Source: Monodelphis domestica (Eukaryota > Chordata > Mammalia > Didelphimorphia > Didelphidae). Taken from it: a DNA stretch of 64,000 bases. Of the stretch, positions 23,546-35,500 are shown piece after piece. Both the position numbers and the translations under genes were made by a program. The first letter of the stretch is position 1. Every line of letters starts with the position of its first letter. The DNA is taken from the NCBI RefSeq assembly GCF_027887165.1, contig NC_077231.1:125067987-125131986 (forward strand). The letters run 5' to 3'. Below the pieces are notes generated by a model. It saw only the letters and a program-made list of their open reading frames with translations, was not told the origin of the DNA and did no database searches.

Positions 23546-24283
23546 CTTGAAAATTTTGATTGGACCTACAGCTGAATTCCCTATGTATTTTAGGGATCCC
23601 TATAGAAAATTTAGGTTGCCCTATGTGGTTATAGGGATTCAGATGAATTTTAAAATATAAATCTATTCTGTGAGTGGGATCAGAGCAAGAAGTAGAAACT
23701 CAGAGAAATATGATAAAAGTTCATTCCTTGTTCCACCCACTTTTAGGACTCAAGTGCCCAAGGATGAGGTAGTGACTTCCAGTAGGGAAGAGTCCCATGT
23801 GTTCTGGAATCTCTTTAAAGACTAAACTTTACTTCTGTGATAGGAACTCTGATTTCTGTCACCTTTTTAAGAAACCAGTTGCTGTTGGTGGGTCCAGAGT
23901 AGTGGGTCCCTTTTAGTGGGAAAAGAGAAGGAAATCCTCTCCTTTTCCATGGATCACACTTGGTACTTAACTGAGCTCAGAACAGAAGCCCCTCTGTGAA
24001 AAGGAGACAAAGAGACCCCTAACACCTCTGTAATCAATGAATCAATATTAAATTGATTTGTTTTTCACAAGTTCTGGGGCTGACTTTCAGTCAACTAGCA
24101 GATGCAGTACAAATAGCCTCCTTAGTTCCCCCGCCCCCCCCAGTTTCTGGGCCCTGATCTTTGAGGTCTTCTAGGCTAGCTGATGAAGGCTCAAAAGAAG
24201 TGAGCAATAGAATCTCAATAACTTAGCCCAACTTTCACACTGACATGTGAAATGGGGATTCCTCCCCAAATCCTCCAGTTTAC
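23546..24283. other. No recognised feature
   Basis: About 740 bases. TATTAAATTGA near 24,050 and a C-run at 24,129-24,140 are the only landmarks; an LTR is conceivable but I could find no ends. Confidence 0.35.
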
Positions 24284-25175
24284 AAAGAGATTTTTAAAAA
24301 ATGGAAATAGATCTGTTCGTACAAAAATGTTTATAGCTGTGCTTTTTATGGTGGCAAAAAAAAATGGAAACTGAAGAGATGTCTCTCAATTGGGGAATGG
24401 CTGAACAAATTGGTGGTATATGATGGTGATGAAATACTCTTGTACTATAAGGAATGATGATTTCAGAAAGATCACCATGAACTGATACAGAATGAAATAA
24501 ACAGAACGAGGAGAACATTATACACAGTAAGAAACATCGTGGGATGATCAAATGTAATAGACTGCTACTAATAGCAATTCAATGATCCAGGACAATTCTG
24601 ACTTTTTAATTGGAAAAGGAGGGGATGCCTTCTATTGGGGAATGCCTGAACAAATTATGGTATATGTTACTGATGGAATACTATTGTGCTGAAAGGAACG
24701 AAGAGTTGGAAGAATTCCATGTGAATTGGACTGACCTCCAGGAATTGATACAGAGTGAGGGGAGCAGAACCAGGAGAACATTGTACACAGAGGCTGATAC
24801 ACTGTGGTACAATTGAACGTAATGGACTTCTCTACTAACAGCAATGCAATGATCCAGGACAATTCTGAGACCTATGATGACCAAGAACACTATCCACATC
24901 CAGAGGAAGAACAGTGGGAGCAGAAACACAGAACAACAACAACTGCTTGATCACATGAGTTGATGGGGATATGATTGGGGATGTAGACTCTCAATGATCA
25001 CGCTAGTGCAAATATCAATTATATGGAAAGAAGTCTTGATCAGTGACACATGTAAAACCCAGTGGAATTATGCATCAGCTATGGGAGGGAGGTGGGGGGA
25101 AGGGAGGGAAAGAACAAGAATCTTGTAACCATAGAAAAATATTCTAAATTAATTAAATAAAAATTTTCCAAAACT
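24284..25175 (+). repeat. Two L1 3' ends in tandem
   Basis: 24284-24602 is an older L1 ORF2-end segment (ATTGGGGAATGGCTGAACAA, CAGAATGAAATAAACAGAAC, AATGATCCAGGACAATTCTG). 24603-25175 repeats the same region from GGGGATGCCTTCTATTGGGG through a full 3'UTR to an A-rich end. The second reads like a younger 5'-truncated copy inserted in the first. Confidence 0.75.
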
Positions 25176-25204
25176 TAAGAATAAATGAATATCATGGGAA
25201 AAAA

Positions 25205-25280
25205 ATAAAAATCTCTTTGGGATTCAGACCTAGTAGTGGTATTGCTGGTCCTTTTAAAGCACTTTGGGCATAATTCTATA
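25205..25280 (-). repeat. Inverted L1 ORF2 fragment
   Basis: AAAATCTCTTTGGGATTCAG and AGTAGTGGTATTGCTGG are the reverse of the ORF2 segment that directly precedes the piece starting at 24284; both share AAAGAGATTTTT at the join. Confidence 0.6.
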
Positions 25281-25656
25281 TAATGTATACAAGGGGTTGA
25301 TCAGGAGGAAAGAGTCATCTCCTTGAATACAATAAGCATGGCTATTTTATCCTCTAAAGATACCCTGAAGGTTTAGGAAAAGTATCTTTTCTAATGTAGA
25401 CTCCTCCTCCACACTGACTTTATTCCTCTCCCAAGAATATCAATTGGGAATCAGTCAACCATAAGTAGCCTTTTGAAAGGGAAAAGGAAATATAAGGAAA
25501 GCTGTTCTTAGAAAATATCCCCACCCCTCAAAAATCTGGGACTAGGGTGGGGAGTGGGCTCAAGTTTAGAAAGACATAATTCATAGTTCTTGGTCACTTG
25601 GAAGTCCTTTCTTCCTTTTATGGGTTCTCAAAATAGCTCTCCTTTTGTCCTATTAC

Positions 25657-25765
25657 ATTTTTTTTAATCCTTACTTTAGAATATTATGTATTGGTTCCAA
25701 AGTAGAAGGAACAGTAAGGGCTAGGCAGTGAGGGTTAAGGGACTCACCTAGTTCTCAATCCCAAC
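25657..25765 (-). repeat. WSINE1-like SINE, partial
   Basis: T-run, TATGTATTGGTTCCAAAG, AAGGGCTAGGCAGTGAGGG, then the head half is missing. Confidence 0.75.
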
Positions 25766-26029
25766 CCCCCACCCCCAGATTCTTTCCTGGACTCTTGAAT
25801 CTGTAATGTCCAATTTGTTCTTTGTTCCCAACATGTAATCTACCTCTAGCTGCTGCTATTCAGAAGGGACAGTGCTGGGATGCTGATGGGAAGTCTCAAA
25901 CCCTCTAGCTTCTTTCCCATTCTGTTTTGATACTGGCTGGCTGTGTTTGCATTCAGATTATATATATTGGAGCCTCCAGAGAGCTGTTGGTTGTACTTAA
26001 GGCCATCCTGTTCCATGAAGTAGTGAATG

Positions 26030-26190
26030 AGCCTTTCTGAATTCTGAATTCCAGTGCTTTCCCTCTTAACTATTTCCTAATTATTTTATATCTATATAGT
26101 ATGCTTTGTAGATGCTTGTTTGGTTGTTACCTACCTCCAGCACTTTGTACAGTGCCAGCACTCAGCGAGTGCTTAAGTTGATCCAAGTTA
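26030..26190 (+). repeat. L2 LINE 3' end
   Basis: GCACTTTGTACAGTGCCAGC and ACTCAGCGAGTGCTTAAG match the L2 terminal region. Confidence 0.5.
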
Positions 26191-26421
26191 TTTACTGCCT
26201 TTTGTAGAGTGGTAAATATGGCTATGATCCCTGGCCTAGTCCTTGTGGAAAAAAAAAAAACAACTGCTTCTGGGAAATATTCTGCTACTCATACCCTAAA
26301 TTGGACATGGTGTGCCATTTATCTCTTGAACTAAATTAAACTAGTTAGAAAATACTTAACAAAAGCAATATATACCATAAAACACACAATAAAATTTCCA
26401 AAGTTAAAATATATTATGTAT

Positions 26422-26640
26422 AGGGGAGGCTGGGTAGCTCAGTGGATCGAGAGAGAGAGGTCTAGAGACAGGAGGTCCTAGGTTCAAATCTGGCCTCAGA
26501 CACTTCCCAGTTGTGTGACCCTGGGCAAGTCTCTTCACTACCATTGCCTAGCCCATACCACTCTTCTGCCTTGGAACCAAAACACAGTATTGATTTTAAG
26601 ATGGAAGGTAAGGGTTTAAAATTTTTTTTAATTAAAAAAA
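26422..26640 (+). repeat. WSINE1-like SINE
   Basis: Head GCTGGGTAGCTCAGTGGAT to ATGGAAGGTAAGGGTTT and an A/T-rich tail. It lies about 450 bases past the SLC2A3 poly(A) site. Confidence 0.9.
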
Positions 26641-27079
26641 TATATATATATAATGTACGATTTAGTAGATGTTTTTGAATTTGACACAAACCTAAACTTT
26701 GGATAATGCGACTTGTGCTCTACAATATACCCATGAAGTAGTAATTTGATAGAATTGCACCTGGAGTCAGGAAGCTCAGAATTCAAATTCTGACTCAAGA
26801 TACCCCTAGATTTGTAATTATAATTTTGAAAAATATAATTTTTTTTTACATTCATTAGAAGAAAAGTGGCAAAGGTGTTAACTATAACTGTTATTGTTCA
26901 GGCCTTTAGAATTTTTCCAGTTTTTCCCCAGTCCTGATGATATAAATACCAATCACACAATCAACCTGTATATACCCATCTTGTCTTGTTGGGCTCCTGG
27001 GTGGGCGTAATCAAAAAGCTGTCACTTAAGTCCACAAAAGGGTATACAAATCAAGTAACACACAGGATGACCATGATAC
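26641..27079. other. Spacer downstream of SLC2A3
   Basis: A SINE scrap (CACCTGGAGTCAGGAAGCTC) at 26,758-26,800; otherwise no recognised feature. Confidence 0.4.
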
Positions 27080-27097
27080 CATATTTACAGTAAAACT

Positions 27098-27103
27098 TTT
27101 ATT
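27098..27103 (-). terminator. SLC2A3: Distal poly(A) signal of SLC2A3
   Basis: AATAAA on the minus strand, followed about 25-40 bases on by a GU-rich stretch (CCTGTGTGTTACTTG) typical of the downstream element. Cleavage is expected near 27,075-27,085. Repeats resume beyond it. Confidence 0.75.
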
Positions 27104-28539
27104 TAAAAACAGAACCACATTAACAGTACTAAGCATAGAAAATACATATGGAAATATTTACAATGTGGCTATGGAGAATGAGGGAGACACTGTTAAAACT
27201 CTACTATTGCCAATTCTCAGACCCTGGTTCTATCTGGAATCTAGGATGGAACTAGGTAGGACCAGAAAAGCAAGGAAGCTTTCCTCAATCGATCTTCCCC
27301 TCTAATGACCAGGAAAAGTGGAGAACTGAGCACTAAATACTGTCCACAGACAAGGTAGGTCAGAAGGAGATAAGCACCAAGGACAATCCCTCAAAGTTTC
27401 TGGAAGAACAAAGCCCACAGATTTGGAAAGATATTCAACTTCACCAGCAATGATATCTTGTCCTCCTCTCTTCCCTTTCTAGTTCAGATTCATTCCTAAT
27501 TTTAACACCCTAATCTTAATCTACACACCCATTTTGCCTACAGTGGTCAAGTCTTCTCTGTCCTGAACCTTTTAAATACTGGGCACATCCTTCCCATTCC
27601 ACCTCCAATCGTAAGGCTTATTTTAGAAGGCTTTAATTTCATCTTCAGCAAGGGACTCTAATTGGTGTGGGTCAATGGAATGTATAATATAGCCAGCATT
27701 GAAGGAGGTGGAGTGGTATGTTTTGTGGGTTTATGAACGGGCTCTGAAGATTCAAGGAGTACTAGGGAGACTGGCTAAATCTCCAAGGCAGCAGTTTATA
27801 CACCTGGGAAACTAGGATTATCTCATTCCAGAAAGAATGAGTAATTACTTTACACATAAATCATAACAGTATGGACTAATACCCATTTGCCCCCTGGAAG
27901 AGACAATGACATTACATATATGTTCTTACTATCTAAATCAAATATGAACTGAGTGGGCCTTCTTTACCTCACTCAAGTCTTCTCCAATGGGATGATGCAA
28001 ATACATATTTACAAGGAAGCAATGGCCATTTCTTCACTTGAACAAGGAAGCCCAGGTAAATCCTCTAGAATTGAAACCCTTAGTCCCCAAATCCCCTGCA
28101 CACCGAATTCTAGTCCCCTATGAATACTACATTACCCCTTAAATCCTGTTCTCAAATGCCTGTTGGGATTTGGGGGCAGGGGAAACCAAAGACACCCAAA
28201 ACCTAAAAAAACCCCAAAGAACAAAAACCAAGGAAAAATTTGTGTTGCGAAACAATCCTCAACACTAGTTTCCCATCTAAACGGAAGGAAAAAAAAACTA
28301 TAAAGTGAAAGGAGTTGCATCTGGTGAGAAGAGTTTTCAGAAAAATTATCTCAAAAATCCATCTTTCTCCAGAGCTAGAACCCACCAACCGCATTCAACT
28401 TCACTGCCTAGGATGGCAACAATAGTGTAGTTTCCAAGAAATACTATTATATATTCTAATCAAAAAAAGGAAAAAAAATCCCGAAGGAAACCAGTAGCTT
28501 TTGCAGGCACTACAAACACTGCCCAACTTCTTTCACAAG

Positions 28540-28545
28540 TTTATT
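28540..28545 (-). terminator. SLC2A3: Possible proximal poly(A) signal in the SLC2A3 3'UTR
   Basis: A canonical AATAAA on the minus strand, about 770 bases after the stop codon. If used it would give a short 3'UTR form. No transcript evidence is available here. Confidence 0.35.
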
Positions 28546-29309
28546 ATCATTTTCATGGAGTATAGAAATTGCTAAAGGTAATGTGAAAACCTCCAGTACC
28601 AAATTTCACGTGTCCTTTAATGCACTTGCTCCATCCCTCCCTGTATTTCTTCTATCCTTATTGCATCAACTCCGCCAAAATAATTTCTACTTCTCCCCCA
28701 GTCCCTTGTTTATAGATTTATACCTCTTCTCCCTTCTCTCTGTCCTCAACAGTTTTCATTATTTTGTGCAATTCTTTTTTTATAGACTAAAAAAATAAAT
28801 ATTTATGAAATAAAACCGGCAGATAAAATAAAATGCACTCTGCAGTTGTTAAAAAAAATAAGGAAGATGTTCTCTTATGTGGTCCCCAACCATTCTCCTA
28901 CCCCTAACTCTTATGTACTACTGAAATAACTTGTAGTTATTGGGATGGGAGTTTTTCTATCTATTCCTCAATGAGTCCTCATTAGAACCCAAGGAAGTGA
29001 AGAGGTGGCAAAGACTGGCACATGTGCCTAGGAGCCAATCCCTCCAGAAATGAGGGCAAGTTCATTTGACCTCTCTTTAGCAGAGCACAGACAGTGACCT
29101 GATACTAAATGTTTAAAGCCGGTGCAGCTGAGCTGACTTTAGCACTAGCTTTGACTCAGTGCTCATGGAATAAAGGTGAAAAAGAAAAACAGAAGCAGCA
29201 ATCAGAAACAGTCCTGGGTTATAGATATCTGGGTGAGGAACTCCCACCTCAGGGAGATGTTTTTCCATGTTGGGAGATTGAAAGAAGAGGTGTAGAAGGA
29301 GGTGGGATT

Positions 29310-29543
29310 CTAGAGGGCGGAGGCGGAAGATTCCTTGCTTGGATCAATGTTGTTCATATCTACAACGGAGCCTTTCTCTGCAATCAAGGTGGGGCTGATG
29401 GCACCTTGATTCTTGCCCTCAAAGGCCTGGGCAATATGCTCAAAAGTTCTGCCCCGGGTCTCAGGGACTTTGAAGAAGGTGAACACGAAGAAGATGGTGA
29501 GGAAGAAAGTAAAGATAATAAAGACATAGGATCCCAAATATTT
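29310..29543 (-). CDS. SLC2A3: SLC2A3 exon 10 coding part (residues 425-501, helix 12 and C-tail)
   Basis: 77 codons and a TAG stop at 29312-29310; acceptor is TTTTTTTAG. Encodes [19 protein letters not shown] and [21 protein letters not shown], the PETRG signature, then a divergent tail ending SSASAL. The exon continues into the long 3'UTR. Confidence 0.95.
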   Translation of the reverse strand, partial: KYLGSYVFIIFTFFLTIFFVFTFFKVPETRGRTFEHIAQAFEGKNQGAISPTLIAEKGSVVDMNNIDPSKESSASAL

Positions 29544-32500
29544 CTAAAAAAAAAGAAAAGAAAAAGTTCTGTCAAAGTCATTTATCCCCAGCCCAAGAAC
29601 CAAGGCTCCCCTCCCCAATTTATGGCAATAATGGCAGGCATGACCCTTTTCTGGAAAATCCAGATTGGGTCTGCACCCTTAAAAAATTTAGGACCAAACC
29701 CCTAAAGATCCAAATTCTGCTTTCATGCCAATTTCCAGTCCCTGAGGAATGTCTTCAAATGCCTACTGGGATTTAGGGAAGGGGGGGAGGGGGGACGGGA
29801 CCTGGTTATTTTTATTAAGTGAATAACTCATCTCTAGTGTACCTGGATGACCCGGCTAGTCGATTAGATATTAGTATAAATGGTATCCTATTCTGTATTA
29901 AGAAGCTATAACTCATTCCTCTCGTCCTAAATGAGCTAATGACTAACACTGGTTTCAAGCAAGATTCAAGGAGGATGGAGTTCACTTACCGCAGCTGTTG
30001 GGAAGCACAGCCCCACAAGGAAGTTAGAGGCCCAGTTGCAAAAGCCGGCCACAGCCATAGCAGCTGGGCGGGGGCCTTGACTGAAAAGCTCGGCAACAAT
30101 GAACCACGGGATAGGACCCGGGCCAATTTCAAAGAAGGCCACAAAGCCAAAGATGGCGCCAATACAGATATAGCTCATCATCACCTGATCACCACCCTAA
30201 ATGAAGAACATCAAGAAGCTAAGAATGAGAACAAGATAGCCCAGACAGAGGCCCTTCCTTTTTCCTCCCCCTCAAAAAGAATACTCACCTTCATAGACAT
30301 GGCAATAGTCATAATAATAGAACAGAAGGCCATTCCACCCAAGCCCACCAGATGGAGGGTTCTCCTTCCTGCTCGCTCCACCAGAAAGAGCTAGGAGAAT
30401 AATGTCAAATAAAACCTTTAAAATGGTGTTTTCCTACTCAAAATACTTTATGGTCAGAAATTTTTAGCATTACCCAACTAAATACACTGCACAATAGTGG
30501 TTGGTCTTTGCTTTCACTCTTTCACCTACCTCAAAGGGTAGGTGGGTTCTAAGTATAGTTGGACCCCCTTTTCCTCTGTTTCAGCCACTTATCTTGAAAT
30601 GGAGGAATGTTTCCCCTGAGGAAGCCAGGGACTTACTGGATTCAGTTATTTCCTGTTAAATTCATCCTCTTTTTCCCTTCCCTTATTCATTTTTCTAATA
30701 TTGAAGTATCTCTTCTGTTACACCATCATTCAAATCACTTCACCTCTAGAATATACTTCTTTCCCACCCACCCCCTCCTCCCAAAGGCATTAATACCACC
30801 ATCCTTGTTTAACTAGAGTACAAAAACCTAACCTTGAGGTAATTCAACTGTCCATCTGCCCCAGAATAGTTTCCTTTTATCTTGTCCCCAAATTCAAAAT
30901 GTCCAACTCACTGAAACTACAGTAAACACTGTGTTAACTGCACCAGCTCCAATGGTAGCATATATTGGCTCTTTAACACCAGCACCCGTGAAGATTCCTG
31001 TAGAATAATAGAATACCTAATTGGGGGGGAAAAAAAGAGGGGGGTAGCCATGTTAGAAAGAAGGCTCTGGAAACTTCAGTGAGCTCTAAGCAATAAACTG
31101 GTGATAAAGATAAATGAGGTTGCCCTTCCTTGACATAATCAATTACATTCATTCCCCTTCCCTCCCGAGCAACCTTCTTCCCTCCAATCTGAAACACTTA
31201 ACTTGGGTCTTCAAATCATACTGGTAAATGTCAGGGTTATTTCCTTCCTTAATCCAGCTTCATCCTTGTGAGATAATTTTTTTGATCAACTTGGGCTCTA
31301 GGTTCACTTATATGCAGTTTTCCCACTTAAATAAGATAAAATGCTTTCACAAGTATTTTCATTTGATCTTGAAAAAATGATCCCAAGAACTAAACTGGGA
31401 GGTGCCATTAAATAAGTTAACTAGCCTAAGGTACAAAAAAATCAGTTTACAGTATCAGAATGAGAACTTAAAGTAACTTATCTCCTAGCTCCAAGATCTC
31501 ATTTGTCTAAGGAACAATCATTGTCTCCCATTGTCAGTTGAATAAATGGGCTGTTAATTGATCTGAACCTTATATTTCCCTTATTAACTTTCTTATTAAT
31601 AAGTCCTTCAAGGTGTAAGATCATAAAACAGTTGAAGTATTGATCCTCACCATCAATGATTAAAATATCCATCTTCACTTTAGTGAAGGTGGTAAGGACA
31701 CTTACTTAGTCCTCTCCTTGATTTTTAAAAGTTCTTATACAATACTGTATAAGCTATGATAGCCTGAACCTTACAGGAAGTGGTAGAAAGCAGAACTGTC
31801 TGAATATAGGCAGTGACACTAATAATGTGAACAAAAGCATGGAAAATCAATGTTAATGAATTGTAAGGCAAATAATCTCAGTCCAAGAAAACAACTAATG
31901 AAGCCCACCTTCCTCAATTCCATAGAAACAAAGAGGACTTGAGGTGGAATGCCCTCAATTGCTGTGTGGTTTTGTTTAATGCTTTTCTTTGTTAAAAAGG
32001 AAAGAGGGAAGTGAGAGTTAAGAGAAGTAACTTGTTAAGGGGAAGTAACTTCCATAAAATTTTAAGACAATAAAACAAAAAGTTTTAAAACATACTGTCA
32101 TTATCTCTTATGTAGACTGGTTTGATTTCCCTTCTGGTCCTCAAAAAACCATTTTAAAACTTCAAAGTCCTCCTACCTTTTCTTCTTTCCCTGCCCTAGA
32201 GGGTTGAGTACTCAAATTGTGTAATTACAGCTTAAAGGGAAGTAATTAAAGAAACTACAGCAAAGCCTACCACAGGAAGGGTCCTTTTTCCTGCCTGTTC
32301 TACTAGGAAGGAAGGAAGGAAGTAGCCTAATACTATGGACTTATTTTTCATACTAGAAAAGTACTAAACTGAGTTAAGAAGGAACAGCCTGACAAAATGA
32401 CAAGAATGAAGCATGGAACCACAGTGGATATATGACAAACCTAGAGTCAAGAAATAAGCAATTCATTTATCCTCTGTGGCTCGTTTCCTCTTATCGGAAA

Positions 32501-35500
32501 GACCGATAAGTAGCTACAATTATTGTAAAAAGAGAAAATAATGAACCAGAAAAATCAAGTCATAATAACTAAATAAAGGATTTAGGTACTCACAGCATTG
32601 ATACCAGAGAGTTGTTGAGAAAGCTGGAGCATGATGGCAATGATAATGGGCTGTCGATAATTGGGTGCCCTAAAGAGGTCCAACATAGTTACTTTCTTTT
32701 CTTGTGCCATTTTAGCACTCTCACTCTTCATGTCCAGGATATCCTGCTCTACATCCATAGTGCCCCACAAATTCTCAAGTACTGGGAATAGGAAGAAAGG
32801 ATAAATTGGTTTTTCCAAATTCATTTTCCCAAAGTGTGGCCTGGGGAGAGATCAGGCATACCAAAATCAGGGGGTTTTGGCCCACTTCTATCTTGTCATG
32901 CTTTAAGAGTGTCACTAAGTTGGGATTCCTTCAATAACTTGTGACTTAAAAGAAACTATTCTCAACTCTACGGAAAGATAAACAAATCTTAGGTCATGCT
33001 ATCAGAAATTAGTTAGTACTTACCCCTTCGGGCCTGATCTTCTTCCTTCTTATTGATGAGTAAGTATCTTGGGCTTTCAGGGCAGAAGGGAAGGGCTACA
33101 GATTGTAGAAGAGCAGGGATGATGGTAAAGGCCAATAACATTGGCCAGAGTTCCTCAGTTCCCATGATGAACTGTAGTCCAAAGATCTAAGGATCCAGAA
33201 AAATTTTGTTATATTCCAAGGAACCTTTGAAAGTACATGTTCAAAGATAATCTCTCAAATGCTTTCTGGAGAAACTGAACAGTTACTGCTTACCTAATTA
33301 AAAACCCTTCTTCTACAGTGAAATGGACACCCTATTTTTAAAAATCTTCTTTACTTTCATTAGCCACTTTAGCCCATCATCTTAAAATCACTAAAAAAAA
33401 AAAAGTATTCCTTTCCCAGAACAATGGACTAACAAAGGGATAACCTATCAAGTCTTTTCAGTATCAAGAAAGGAAACAAGCCATTCATCCTTAGTGAATA
33501 TAAAATTGTTGGAACATTGGCTCTCAGTGCCTTTGATCACATCAGGGCCCATCACAGAAAAGGCAAAAATAAGGTCCCTTGTGCCTTCCCTTATGTACTT
33601 CCACCCAGTGAAAATGAGAATATATGGAATACCTGGGCAACGAGGATTCCCACAACAATACCCAGCTGGTTAAGGGTACCAAAGGCTCCACGATGGGAAG
33701 TTGGGGAGACTTCTCCGATATATATGGGTACAAAGCCAGTACAAAGTCCACAGAAGAAACCAATGACCAAACGGCCCAAAATCAGCATCTCCACTGACTT
33801 GGCAGTCTTTGCCAAGCCCAAGAGGGCACCACCAATAATTCCTAGTATGTTGTTGATGAGCATGGAGTTCCGCCTGTAGAAGGAAGGAGATAATTGTGAA
33901 TAAGTATGGTTTCTCTAGTCCTTTGTTTTCACTTTCTCTCCTTTCTATGCTGTCTTCTGTGAGTTTTATTCCCTCACTATTTCCTCTGTTTTGATTCTTT
34001 TGTCCTCATTCCTTCAACTCACTTTTTCCTCACAATTTTTATCTGTCTCTTTAGCCTTTCTCTCTATTAAGTTCCATTAGTATGACTAGGACAAAGATGG
34101 AGCAATCATAGTTACTCTGACATATAAAAATCATTCCATTTCCAATTTGTAAACTGGCTCCTTCAGTTCTCCCCACTACCTGAAGTATCTTGTTTTGTGA
34201 GACATATTATTATATGCCATCAACATTTTCTACCTTCTGCCTAATCCTTAGATCATATAAAGCTTTCTTGGCAAAAGCAAAGAAATTGAGATATGATCAA
34301 ATGGCTCAGCTGTGAGAGAAAATGAAAATAGGATTTAGATGGAGCTCCAAATTCCTATACATACAAATCATTTGGTCCTGGCAAATGAGATAGGTAGCCA
34401 GGAAAGAGCTTTGATATATTTAGAGTAATGCCAATCCCTCGCCAATTCTTGTAGCATATTGGTATTCCCAGGAAGTCCCATTATTGCTGAAATCAGCAAG
34501 TAGGGGAAGGTTCTACATTCAGGCTACTGAGGCTTCTAGGAAAAGCAGAGTGGGAAGTCAGGAAACTTGGGTTCAAATCATATCTCTTGACATTCACTCG
34601 ATAGGTGACCTCAAGCAAGGACAGCTATTTCTCCTCTAAAGATGGAAAGCTTTAGTGCTTCCTTTAAGTTCATAATAATATGGTTCCACATTATGGAAAT
34701 GTGAAGAAATCAATGAGGTACAGTCACTTCTAACAGAAACATAAGATCAAAAGCCATTTCCCAATGGATTAGTGGTTAAAGAGTAGGAACAAAACAGTTT
34801 TCAAAAAACAATTGCATGGGCAGCTAGGTAGCTTAGTGTATTGAACTTCCATGTCTGGAGGTGGAAGTCTTGGTTCAAATCTGGGCAGGTCATTTAACCC
34901 TGTTTGCTTAGCCTTTGCCCTTCTGTCTTAAGTTGTTACTGAGACACAAAGGGTTAAAAAAAAATTTGCATGCTATTAACAACATGCCCTGTAAAAGAAT
35001 ACTCCAATCACTAATGTGTAATTGGAAATCTGTTACCCTAAAACTACATTTCCCAGGAGCCCACTGACTCCCTGTCAGTTAAGCAGGATTTTTGAACAGG
35101 TTGACTATGGTTTTTATTCTGTTACCTTTTTTTATTTGTCACCACAGTTGTAACCCAGGAAGCAAAGAGATCGAGATCAGGAACCCCACCAAATTTATCC
35201 CTCTGTCTATGTCAGGACCTAATGACAGTAGGCTCCTAGGAAATGTAGTTTTAGGGTAACATATGTCCAATTACACACTAATAAGGCAAAAATCAAAATA
35301 ACTCTGATAAGGTTTTACCTTTCACCTGAGAAACTAGCCATGGTGACAAAAGATAGGACTAATCAGTGTTAGAGGGGTTGAGATACAAAAGCCTTCTTAG
35401 TGAAGTTGTGACTTGTTCCCACCATTCTGGAAAGCAATTTGGATTTATGCTAAGGTGACCAAATGTCCATTTTCTTTCATCTAGAGATGCCACCACTTGG

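Larger units (their letters stand above)
27080..29309 (-). other. SLC2A3: SLC2A3 3'UTR
   Basis: About 2.2 kb between the stop codon and the distal poly(A) signal. It is AT-rich, with ATTTA-type runs near 28,790-28,830. I recognise no SINE or LINE inside it, unlike all flanking DNA, which fits selection on an mRNA segment. Open frames on the plus strand here are antisense chance frames. Confidence 0.8.

Noticed and set aside
26422-26510. tRNA-like sequence (box-B-like GGTTCAAATC)
   Set aside because: This and all other such hits sit in tRNA-derived SINE heads; none folds as a stand-alone tRNA gene with proper ends.
29109-29705. 198-codon open frame on the plus strand
   Set aside because: It is antisense to SLC2A3 exon 10 and has no family resemblance; the minus strand carries the conserved coding sequence.
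29939-30394. 151-codon open frame on the plus strand
   Set aside because: Antisense shadow of SLC2A3 exons 9 and 8 and the short intron between them.
30979-30999. Internal AG in SLC2A3 exon 7 as acceptor (86-base exon)
   Set aside because: It would delete conserved VFYYST and break the frame; the upstream AG gives the expected 105-base exon.
32490-32510. Perfect 8-bp stem hairpin CTTATCGG / CCGATAAG in intron 6
   Set aside because: Short enough to occur by chance; no supporting context.
33517-33879. 120-codon open frame on the plus strand
   Set aside because: Antisense shadow of SLC2A3 exon 4.
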